This document shows, in pieces, positions 34,441-45,882 of a stretch of 64,000 nucleotides of DNA. The translations under genes were made by a program, and so were the position numbers. The DNA comes from Adineta ricciae (Eukaryota; Rotifera; Eurotatoria; Adinetida; Adinetidae). The notes below the pieces were generated by a model that was not told the origin of the DNA, ran no database searches, and saw only the letters and a list, made by a program, of their open reading frames with translations. The stretch spans positions 249,707-313,706 of the forward strand of contig CAJNOJ010000022.1 in assembly GCA_905250025.1 (NCBI GenBank). The letters run 5' to 3'. Position 1 is the stretch's first letter. Each line of letters opens with the position of its first letter.

Positions 34441-35287
34441 TTTAACCTTTGTTATGTTCTAAAACCTAAACATAGGAAATAAATAATTTCTCATTGATAC
34501 ACTTAAACAACATTGATCCTTTATGACTTTCGAAACACAAATCTGAGCATAATAACTTGATCTGATGTCCTACGAACAGTAACTATATCTTCATAGCAAA
34601 ATGCTCAGTGATATTTTCTTCATTCATTCCTACCCTTTTGGTCGATCAGCACATACTCACGCCATACGAAAATGATTTTTCACCTTTATGTATACTTTTT
34701 CTTTCTTTTTTTTTCTTCGCGAATCTCCATTACAATTCTCACTATCTCTCTTGATACTTCTCATCATCAAAACCAGTAGCATTCTGCAATCGTAGTCAGT
34801 TAAAATCTACTACTATCGATATTTCTCTAGATGTATTCACTATAGAACAGTAATAGTAGAAACGCAAACATACAAACAAGTCTATATATACATAGCGTCA
34901 GTTTCTATTATATATAGGATCACGCCATATGCTTCATTGTGTGAAAATCATAAACTTAGATCGCGTATGAGTCATATACTGCAATTCCATAGGCGCATAG
35001 TTCGAAATATTCACGAAGCATAACTATTCTTCTAGTCAAGCGATTGCGTCAAAACGTTTATTATTATTACCAACAACGCTTACAAATCAAAATCGATGGA
35101 TTTCGTTCTTGTCAAATAAAAAAATAAGTTTGAAATCGAATAAAAAAAGCACATACATGCATACATACATATCGTTTCGAAAGTACATAAAAATAGGAAA
35201 ATCTCCAAGGTAATCATTTCATCTTTGCTGTTAGTTATTCTAATATTCACAGTGAAGGATTTGCACTGATCATGGAAAGTGCATCGA
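34441..35287. other. Intergenic between ERG4-like and NSMAF genes
   Basis: About 850 bases of AT-rich DNA. Upstream of the ERG4-like start and downstream of the NSMAF stop, both on the minus strand. Nothing further can be supported. Confidence 0.45.
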
Positions 35288-38200
35288 CTAGACAGATAAT
35301 TGTAATCGACTCGCAAAAACATACGAATGAACAGATCCATCATTGACACCGAAGAAGAACATTCCGTGATTATGCGCAATAGTAGTGATGGGTAAATTCT
35401 CACAGATGTTCAACGAATGAACTTTTTCGCATATCTTCAAATTCCAGACATCGCATGAACCATTGGTCGAACCGACGATTAACATTTGAGATGAATAGAA
35501 TAAACAATTGAATAATTGATCATTGGATAAACATGCGTTGGTAAATACTTCAGTGCCGGATATAATATCGACTAGTACGACTGTTTTCGCAGATAAATAA
35601 GCGAGGAAATGTCCATCGATACGGAATGAGACAGAAAGAATTGGTGATGCCAATGGTGGTAAATGTTTTAAAATCTCTCCTGTTTGAAAATGACACAGAA
35701 AGACAGTACCATCTCCGCATCCAACAGATAAAAGTAGATGTTCTTCTAAAACACTCATACACGTACACGGCGAATCGAATGAAATATCGTATAGCATTGG
35801 AATCATCGATGGTCGTTGATGATTTCGTGCAAAAACATGTTTTTCCTCGTTCATGTCCAGAAGATGTTCTAATGACCAAAATCGAACAGTCGAGTCACTT
35901 GATGATGTGCATAACATTGCTGGTGTTAATTGACTAGTTACATATAAATCTGTAATTGTATCATCGTGCAATATTTGAGAGAACACCGATGTACCTGTGT
36001 CCAAATTGTAAATATAGAATGAATGATCGTAACCGCCGATAAAGGCTAATGCACATTGTTCATCTGTATCGTGTGACAGTTGAACAGCGATAGATTTTAA
36101 ACAGGTTAATGGACGCGATGAGACATAGAAATATGCGTGAACTTTATTTTGATCAACGATATAGTTCCGCAGGAAGCCATCGTCACCAATTGTTAGCAAA
36201 TGTGTTGTAGGTAATAATGGATGAGGAACAATTCGTGTGATTGCAGTCTTATGTAAACGACAGACGGAATCGAATTCAAATTGGCCTAATTCGTGTTCTT
36301 CAAATGAGGACAAGGACTGGATTCGTGGGCGGATGGAACTGGCTTCGATTGGATCGCTTGGCGTATCGATGGATACTGCTGGTTTATTTGTACTAGTTGT
36401 TCTTTCTTGATCTTTACCTAAGAGAAAGAATTAATATCGCTTTAATCGCAAAACTCCACTTACAATCTTCCAACTCCTGTTTCGTGAGTTTCCGTGGATG
36501 TGGTTTGAAAAACAACTACGAAGAATATGAGTCACTCGAAAAGAAAATCTCAGTTTTTGTTTCCAATTTACCTGCTTTGGAACTTGTCCGAACTCGAGAA
36601 TTTGTGTTTCTAATGATAACTGATCATTATATTCATCGGTTGTTTTCGCCACTTGACCTTCCGGCACACCATACGTCAAATAATGAAATAAGTTATCGGC
36701 TTTCCGTGCTTCTTCGTCCCGTTGCTTGTAACCAAATATAAGATCGATCCATTCATGCAAATGTTGTGAAACATAATCACTTTCCAATGCAAGACGCATT
36801 TTGTAGATAAAATCACTTGGACTTTCCGCCCAAGGTGGAAGAATGACATCTCCGACAGGTACACCATCATGTCGAACACCAAAATCTATGCTAAATTGAT
36901 TGATTAAAAACTGTCCGTCCTGTCGATGTTCTTCATCATCTTCAACTTCATCAAATTTCGATGACATGTAGAACTCCGGGATTAATTCTTTAACATCTGA
37001 GTCACTTGTGAGTACACTTTTCCATGTATCGATCAGCGAATGGAATAACCGATCGGAATGATCAAATCGGCCGTCGTTTAAACATAAACTAAATTGTGGA
37101 TGGAGACGACAAAGAAAATAGACAAGAAAACCTGGATTAGAGTAAAAACTTCCGTAGAGAAAGCGTTGAGAATCAGCTGGTAAACTCATATTTATGTAAC
37201 GTTCTTTCAAACGTTCTAAACGTTCGATATTCAATGCACCGATGGGCTTACTCAAATCACGAAAACTTTGAGGATCTTTTAAATCAAGATTATCAGCTGT
37301 ATAGTTTCGTAATACCCATGGGAAGACGGGATATTGGGAACAATCATGAAAGGATCGTTCGGCACGGTCATTTAAATAGAGTAAGTAATCATAATTTGAG
37401 ATAGTTCCTTCTTGCCATCGTAAAGTCATATTTTCGAATGAGGTCAAATCAACCCGAACTGATGTTTGAGCTTGAACAAGATCATAGAATTTCGAACATA
37501 AAGATTCATTGGCAAAAACCAAATAGAGAATTCTACTTTGATTAAGTTTCCTACAGACGAACAAATACTGAACATTTCCTCTTGGATAATCTTTTCTACT
37601 TACCGATCAGTTAATTTAAATTGTAGCTCACAACCAATATATCGGAATTTATACCGTCTTTTCGTTATTTTCACGAGTGTATTCAAATCATATTTGATAA
37701 TTCGTTGTTCAGTAATGTTATTTAACGATTGGAAATAACAACATTGATCTGTTAACAAGCATTTACCCGGATTTTGTATCAGAGGTTTAATAACATAAGC
37801 ATCCTCTTCGAAAAGAAGATGTTCATTTAAATCTTTCAGTTGTGTCAAATCAAATTGAAGCATTTTCAATCGTCCTTGTACGATCGATTCAATCATCATA
37901 ACTTGTTCCGGATAGAGTAACGTGGTCGAACGATACAATTGTCCGACAACTGATAGGCAGTCTGCGACTTTAGTGTAGAAAAATTCGAATGAAAATTGTT
38001 GTTTGTCGTAGAGAGTTGTGTAAGGTTCAATTCGTCCAGCAATTGACATCAATGTTACTGATGAGCAGATCAAATTCAAACAATTCGCTGTTGATTTCGT
38101 AGGATTGGATATTGGAGAAATGATTGTTGAATCTGTCAGACTCAGTTCATTCTTTTTGCCATCTTCGAATTTAACTATTTGTTTATATAGAATTTTGATC

Positions 38201-38400
38201 ATCGGTGAACGAATGTCATTGGGAACGAAAACGAGAGATTTCGAACAAATTTTCAAACGACCTTTGGTTTTCTTCTGTTGATATTCATTTAAAGTACTTT
38301 CGCATTCGACAGCATAATCGTCAAAATAGATTTCACTGGCGGAAAGATTATACAGTGAAAATGTATGTTGACGAACCGCTGATGTACGCCGCGAAGTCAT
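35288..38400 (-). CDS. NSMAF: NSMAF/FAN: BEACH-WD40 adaptor of neutral sphingomyelinase
   Basis: Adaptor that couples TNF receptor to neutral sphingomyelinase in vertebrates. Exons (minus) 38400-37604, 37550-36572, 36515-36464 and 36417-35288 give 985 aa, close to human FAN (917). The N-terminal GRAM domain begins FSLYNLSASEIYFDDYAVEC and KGRLKICSKSLVFVPNDI. The PH-like part ends before LRWQEGTISNYDYLLYLN, the start of BEACH. Strong BEACH blocks are QYPVFPWVLRNYTADNLDL, FRDLSKPIGALN, YGSFYSNPGFLVYFLCR and SQHLHEWIDLIFGYKQ, then QILEFGQVPKQLFFKPHPR. WD40 repeats follow to the end. Compared with human FAN, an acidic insert (SKFDEVEDDEEHRQDG) interrupts the BEACH domain. A strong acceptor (TTTGTTTCAG) ends 14 bases before the ATG, and the DCAF11-like stop is only 127 bases upstream. 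Confidence 0.94.
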
Positions 38401-38527
38401 CGAAAGAATATATTCTGAAACAAATCGAATAAGAGAGAAAATTATTTGTCATTATTTCGGAAATCAGTCGGCTTAAATAAAACATCAGCGAAAACAAAGA
38501 AATGTATTGAAAAGTTTGAGTATGTGT

Positions 38528-40773
38528 CTATTCTAGCGATTGTGTATCGTCGTCGCTGTCATATTCAATATCACTGCCGTAGAACTGTTGAGTCAACAAT
38601 CTTCGTAATGTTTGCGGGTGTCGATTTAGAGAGAAACCAGGTTTTTTTATTGATATCGTCTTGGGATCGTCTGATGACGAGGAGATTGTCGATTCATCAA
38701 ATGAATGTGTCCAACGAACATGTGCGCAATATGAGTCCCACTAAATAAAGGAATAAAACTGAAACAGTGTCTTCTTTGAAGTGTTTCTCTATCTTTAAAA
38801 CCTATGATTTACACGTTTTGTGTTTATTATTTGCCATGATAAGGTTATATCATTCATTTTTCGTGTTCTATAACTCTTATCAGTTGAATCTGAAATGCGC
38901 GAGAAGTTCGATTGATCTTACCGATGTTGAAACGATATAATTGTCAAAGGGATGCCAAGCCACATCTCGAACGCATCGATCACGATTATCGCCGACATTA
39001 TCAGTCACACGAAGACGTAATTCCACAGAACCCGTGAGAACATCGTAAACTAGTGCAAACGAATGAAAAAGATATGAAGAGAATATAAAGAAAACACGAA
39101 CTGCGAATGCATCCATCCGAAGAACCGGTGATAATGTATTTCTGTCCGGTTGTAAATGCTGGAGAGAAATAACAACGAATCAATGTGAAACTAACAGAAT
39201 GATCACGATATGTTCGAACACTTGGATCACCTGGAACATCAATTTGTGTTGCTAATCAAAGTAAACAAAAGATTTTCTTTCGAATATATAAAACAAAATT
39301 TCAACGTTACGCCGTGGACCATAAGCATCGTATCGATAATCCCATCTAGGATCGATATTACTAGCAATAGCATGACTTTTTCCTATAGTTGACTCATCGG
39401 AAAATCGGCGCATGTCCCATAATTTGATACTTTGATCTTTACTATTCGATATTAAATATCTGCTGTCCATCTAGTAACGAAATCATTCAAATGAGAACTA
39501 ATTCATTTCTATTCGATTAGAAACTTACTCGACTGTGTATGAAAGTGATTCCTTTAGTATGACCGGCGAAAACACCAACAGGTTTGGGATGGGATTCTTT
39601 TAATGCTCGTCGATCCCAAACATAAACAAAATTGTCATCTGAACCACTAACTACCAAAGAATTCGAATTGTCAACAAAGCGAACAGCATTGATGTCATCG
39701 CCATGTGCTTGAACCTAATGTATACGAAAGATAACCTTTGAAATTCCATTGTTTATAATTAAAGTGTTTACACGCAATGTTCGTTTTTGTTTTTCAAGAT
39801 CATAAATATATACACAAGTATCATTCGATCCGCCGATGATTTCTGAACCATCGGAAGAATACTGAAGCGAAAATATTGTGAAACTATGTGCATGTGGACG
39901 TAATTGTAATGGAATTATTTTTGATTCTGTTTGGTCGTCGTTTAACTTGACCAAGTAGACTATGAGTGAGAGAGAAATATTTTCTTGAACACTCCTCGTT
40001 CTTTCGCTTACTGCAATCCGACCATGTCGAATAAGCAATATGAGTTCGATTTGGAGATAAAGCTGTATCTAATATTGCCCATCCAACTTCATCAACTAGA
40101 ATTTCTTCTGCACGTTGAAATGTCTTCGACGAGATGGTGTCAAACACACGAAGACAGTTATCTACGATGGAGAAGTCAATTGAGATCAATTACTGAATCT
40201 GATTCAATCCAACCTTGACAAGCACTCAAAAATCGTTGTCCATCTTCCGAGAATTGCCCACAAAATGTCGATCGTGGCATGGATGCAATTATCTCCCCTT
40301 GATTAGGTAATAATCTAAAACCATGGGAACGTAGAGATAGATACTCTACGTTTCCGATCGAAATACCTGTCCGTCAATTGATATCGTGCAGATGGATAGC
40401 GATGCAAATTGATTAGACCGATTTCACGCTAGAAAATCTTGATTTATACAAATATATCAGAAGTATCTCCTCTAACCTGTTTCAAAACGGAAACTAAATT
40501 CTTTTTATTAACAAGTTTTTTCGAACAGGTACCATGAAAACATTTTACAGGATGGACATATGTTGAATATAAATCGCGTAGTGCTTCCGTCTAAGTTATA
40601 AATGAGATTTATGTATATTTAAATGACAGATTTTACTTGTTCAGCAGATGTTGCTGGAGTATCTGGAATCGTTTCATCGACAGGTGTTTGTTCTATAAAG
40701 ATTGAATTTGTTATTCTGCTACGAATTTTCTTCAGTACCTTTAGTAGAAGATTTTCTTAATTTTCTGTACATC
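38528..40773 (-). CDS. DCAF11: DCAF11 (WDR23)-like WD40 substrate receptor of CRL4 ubiquitin ligase
   Basis: WD40 propeller that recruits substrates to CUL4-DDB1. The gene is cut into about ten small exons by introns of about 50-60 nt. Read in order, it gives MYRKLRKSSTK, a short linker, then ASMPRSTFCGQFSEDGQRF, GWAILDTALSPNRTHIAYS, FSLQYSSDGSEIIGGSND, INAVRFVDNSNSLVVSGSDD, RYLISNSKDQSIKLWDMRRF and DPRWDYRYDAYGP. YITGSSDGCIRVYDVLTG and CVRDVAWHPFDNYIVSTSWD follow, before an acidic C-terminus ending in SLE. The SNSKDQxIKLWDxRRFS block and the WDYR segment are diagnostic of DCAF11. LWDMRR is the DWD box that contacts DDB1. An acceptor lies two bases before the ATG. The gene is followed 127 bases on by NSMAF. 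Confidence 0.9.
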
Positions 40774-41820
40774 GCTGCAAATAAACTTGAAATCTTTATG
40801 TTTTCTCGACTATTACGAATGAATCAAACCGAACAGGCTACTCAGAGACTATTGGCTGACTTGCATAGAGTTTGAACCAATTAGAAAACGATCACATATA
40901 CTGTCTCGTTTCTATTATACAAGTCTTCATTCTTCTCAAAGGAATTGATAATGAAACGAGAGAAAATAGAATAAATTAAGCACTGGTATAGGGTATTTCT
41001 GATTTCTCACGAAACATTAGACACATCTTCACTATCTGCACACGAGCTCAACTTGTCGAACTAGTTCGAAATGGAGAATATGTTCACTGCAGTCAGAAAT
41101 ATTCTAGAGACTACTTAGATCTGATCATCAGATTGGATCTTCTGCGATACAATATATAACTACAATAATATCGCCAGAGTCGAGCATCTTCTTATTAATT
41201 TTGCACATAGAATAATAATTCATTTGATTGTTGATGAGTAGATATTTTTCATTTTCGCGCATTGCTCATAACAAAATATCATGCCACACTCTTTATGACA
41301 CTACTGCCTAAATAACTCCTTACTTCTGAAACTTGCATCTACAGAGGAAATCATAGTTGGAGCCAATAGAATTGATCAATTCGCTTCGAACTCAATGTTG
41401 AAATCATGTTTGATGCTAAACAAGCAAATTTCATTGTCTCTACAAGGAGGAGAAAAGTAGAGTACACTATACAGCTAAGACCAACTGGTAGGGTACGACA
41501 TCTAAACAAATATTATTTTTTATATATTTTTCTGCTTTACTATAGAGTACGCTAGTTAGTATTTCAGTCCTCTCTCATTTAATCATTGAAGACTTTCATT
41601 GGATGCATAGTTTATCGATTGGAACATACAATGTTGTTTTTTCTTCATTTTATAGAACTTTATACAAAAATAATGGAGTATTGATGCATAAATAGATATT
41701 TATCTGTATTTATTCAATTGATCTCTTTCCGTTCAGATCGACTTAAAGTTGATGTAAATTTTTGAACTGAAAACGAAATGTTTTTATTTTGTAGACTCAC
41801 GTCATTGGACTCTTATCATC
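40774..41820. other. Divergent intergenic region between DCAF11 and RPS6
   Basis: About 1 kb with no supported gene. The last 40 bases hold TTTTATTTTGTAG, a strong acceptor 26 bases before the RPS6 ATG, implying a 5'UTR intron or trans-splice site. The rest is plain AT-rich DNA. Confidence 0.5.
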
Positions 41821-42606
41821 ATGAAGTTGAACATCGCTTATCCAGTTACAGGTTGCCAAAAGCTCCTCGATATCGATGATGATCGTAAATTACGTCCATT
41901 TATGGAAAAACGTATTGCTCAAGAAGTCGATGCCAGCTGTTTGGGCGACGAATGGAAAGGTTATACATTACGTATAACTGGTGGAAACGATAAACAAGGT
42001 TTTCCAATGATGCAAGGTGTTTTAACCAACCAACGTGTACGTTTACTTCTCGACAAACGTCACAAATGTTACCGTCAACGACGAAAAGGTGAACGTAAAC
42101 GTAAATCCGTTCGTGGTTGTATCGTCGATCAAAACTTATCAGTTTTGGCTTGCGTTGTCAGCAAACGTGGTGAACAAGACATTGATGGTTTAACCAACAA
42201 AACAATCCCACGTCGTCTTGGTCCAAAACGTGCCAATCATATTCGTAAATTATTCAACTTGAGCAAGGAAGATGATGTACGTAAATATGTTGTCAAACGA
42301 CCATTAACCAAAGAAAGCAAGAAGCCACGAGTTAAAGCACCCAAAATCCAACGTTTAATAACACCACGACGTGTTCAACGTAAACGTCATGCATTAGCAT
42401 TGAAGAAACGTCGTGCTGAAAAACAACGTGTTCTCCAAAATGAGTAAGTCGACATGAAGATTGTTCTGCTTGGTGTGATTTCATGCGATGTCTTTCTTTT
42501 CAGATATGCTAAATTACTCCAACAGTACGCCAAGGAAAAACGTGAACGTAAACGTAGCGAATCAAAACGTCGTTCATCAACACGATTATCCGAATCGAAA
42601 TCATAA
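41821..42606 (+). CDS. RPS6: 40S ribosomal protein S6 (eS6)
   Basis: Small-subunit ribosomal protein, 241 aa (human 249), from exons 41821-42443 and 42504-42606. The sequence opens [20 protein letters not shown] and contains [40 protein letters not shown] and [19 protein letters not shown], all near-invariant in eS6. The C-terminal tail after the intron, [13 protein letters not shown], keeps the SR(R/S)SS-type serine cluster that S6 kinase phosphorylates in other animals. The joined codon across the intron (GA|A) is needed, because the unspliced frame stops immediately. Codon use is more biased than in neighbours (many CGT and CAA), fitting a highly expressed gene. Confidence 0.97.
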
Positions 42607-45600
42607 GCAAAGAAAATTTAGAAGAATAATTTGCGAAGACAACTGTGCACATGAGAACATACGAAAGAAAAAATGTTTTAGTTGTCTTTCCGATGTCATC
42701 GATGTTTTTCAAATAATGTTTTTCATCAAATAAACATATGATGACGAAGAAAACTTTTCACTTCTGGATGAAGACTCTCGAAGTAAACGTTGTGTATATC
42801 GCAATTCATGCAGTATTTTAGGATAGAAAAATTATATGAGCAAAGTGAAATACAAGATGAAATCAAAGAAAACATTCAGCAAAGATTGTCGATTTTGGTG
42901 TAATACCAATAATGACATCTGATTTCAGGAAGATATCTATTAGAAAATTTAGTCTGGACAGATATTTGATAAACCGAGCTCGTTTTTCTTTCTGTGATCG
43001 TCTTCGCTGTTGAAAGTGACCTACGATATTTCAATTTAGTTCCTGTATCAATAGCACTTTCACGAATATTCCCTTCCGAAAAGGTGGGATGAATACAAAA
43101 TCCATTTTGCCATACTCATCCCAAAGTCGACTAAATGACTTTAAGATTCTTAAATTACGAAAACAAGATCCGTTGTTTTCGATGTTTTATCTTTTGCAAT
43201 ATCGATAACATCATCGACGTGACATAGGCTGACCGATGAACGTATTACAAATTGATATCTCAATCGAATCCGCATTAACTGTACGAAAGAACAACAATCT
43301 ACTCGATACATATTCGGACTGACAAGCATTTTTTTATTATAATCACCTTCACTTCACAGAATTTTGCCTTTTTTTCATAGCGCTCAGATAGTCCAATGCG
43401 AGTTTACATTGAAAGCTTCGATTTATATACTGAACATCAACGAAAACGAATTCTACTGGTTGGCGAAGTTCCTATAGATCGAAATGAATCATCGAAGACA
43501 AGATCAAAAGGAAGAGAAGCGAATAGAATTTAATACTAATACAAATACTTATCGTTGAACTATGACTAAGCAGTTAAACCATAGGAGTCCATCCACAGAT
43601 TTTATTATTTCAACAAATATATCGTGTGCAGAGTCTGAAACATTTAATCAGATATAAATTCACCGATGATCATTACTATTTTACAATCGATACTGTGACA
43701 TCTCTTTTACTAAATTTCTAAAACTGAAATCGCATTACGTGACGAGATTATAATATTTCAAATAGTAAAAAGTCTACTATTATTATGAATACAACTAACC
43801 GCGAAAGTTTAGCGAAAAGCAAATCAATTATTCACTAAGAATTTATACGATTATATTGATTAGGGAAAGAAAAGTATTCAGCAGCACAAACCAATCAAAC
43901 CAGAGTTAATTGGCTCGTCCTATTATGATAGTTGATAATAGATCATTAAATACTCTTTTGTTACACTTTAATTCATCATCCTTATATATTTCATTTCTGA
44001 CATCTTTACTTTCAGTATTTTCTACCACACTATGCAAATGAAATCGATTTGAAATGACAATTTCACAAATGGATTTATACAACATTCAAACGTGTGCTCA
44101 ATGAACGACACTGAACAGTTGATTTTCCACTGAATTAGCGTACGTTTTACTTGGATCTGAACAACAGTGTTCGAATTGAAATCGTTGTATGCCTCGTTAT
44201 ATCAGAAGCGAAAGAATTCTTCTCCGGATTACAGTTTGACTATTTTCACGAATAGAATTGTACTTTCCACGATGAGTTGAAGGTAGGTGTGTCAGAGATC
44301 CACACCTTCACATACCTCTTATGAGACATTTCAGCGGTCACGTGGATTCCCAAACAAATGTTGATCGTTTTGCAGCGATCGGGTAGAAGTTATTTTTTAT
44401 ATCTAGAACACTCATGCGATGTTTCTTTTCTGGTGAAGCGTGTAATGTGATGGGATTAAATGTAAATAACACCGTGACAAGTGAGCGGAAGTACACGATG
44501 TTAATCGTATATTTTTTCGAGATTCATCATTCAGTTGATCGAAAACAAAAACAATGCCATTATCTTTATGTGAATGTAAAGTTTCAACTAATATCTATGT
44601 CACAAATGTCCTTCGTTAAAAATAGCTGGAAATAATCATTAATCCGTATCCTAAAACTAATATATCCTTAGTTGTCTACTCAAGGTAACACGTTCAGTTA
44701 TCAAATCTAATCTATTATACTAAAATAGATTTTAATACGATATTAACGCAAAGGAAAGACGTATTTCTCTACCGTGTCAAGAAGTTACTTTCACTTCGAG
44801 TCTGAGAAATGACATTCGATCAGAAAGGATAGACAGAATGCATGTAATTCATCAAATACAAATCAATCAACAATACAAAAAATATATGTCGAAGTGATAG
44901 AGAGAGAGAGAGAAAGAGAGCGCGCGCGTGTTCGTACCGAGGTTTATCTAATGCAAATAAACAATTCAGTACGAAAATACATTCCAATAGAAGCGTAAAG
45001 GCAAAGAATGAAATTGCGACGACGTAATTCAGCTTCGCGTACTTTTAACAGAGAAAAAGCAAATGCGGTACATTGACCTTGTCTCCTCGACTTCTTTAGT
45101 ACATGAAGATACACGAATCCTGTTTTATCAACGATATACTTTTCGTTAGGACACGAAATGATGAATTAATATATAAGTCATTGTTGTCCGTCTTTGTTAA
45201 TTTGACATATTTCTATACTTGATTGAATTCTGCAAAACATTCCCAAAGGGCACAGAAAAGGTGTGTTTTGTTTTCTCTTCCGACTGTATTTATAAAAAGA
45301 AATGAAATAATAATACATGTGAAATGCAAACTTGATTTTTTTCTCTCACTATTCTTACAGTGAACTCGCTAGCAGCACAATTCATCGTACAACACAAATA
45401 CACCAAACAATCTGTGTATTTTCTTTCAATGACAATAACTATTTTAAATCTTAGTCTATTGTACTAAGTGCGCCTTTAGGCTATTTCTAATGAACATAAT
45501 AGATTTATATCATGATATGTTGATAAGACTGATCGTTTATATTATCATTGTCGGGTAGACGAGGCATTTCTAAATATACATCGCTACAAGCCTCGTGATC

Positions 45601-45882
45601 CATATAGACGCGATGCACGACAGCAAAAATGCAAACGATATATCAAGTGGCGATATTATTGCCTTTTCTTTTTTGTTCTTTGTCGTTCTGCACGACGAAC
45701 GCTTTGCTGCTGCTTGAAACGTGAAATACGAACGCTGCTTCGGCGATTCACCTACAACTATTTTCTCTCTCGTTCGCTCGTATAATAAAAAAAACCATAG
45801 TCGATATAAATACGTGAGAAAGCGAAACATAGAATGACATCCAGACTTTTTCGATAGTAAATACATATCAGAGCGTTTAACG
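42607..45882. other. Longest gene-free stretch, about 3.3 kb
   Basis: Between RPS6 and the acetyl-CoA synthetase gene, same strand. No open frame has a domain or splice context. It contains a GA/GC microsatellite near 44900. I found no tRNA-like box B motif or clear hairpin. It could hold UTRs, a non-coding RNA or decayed sequence, but nothing can be assigned. Confidence 0.45.
44898..44929. repeat. GA/GC compound microsatellite
   Basis: Run of GA dinucleotides followed by CG dinucleotides, in non-coding DNA. Confidence 0.8.
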
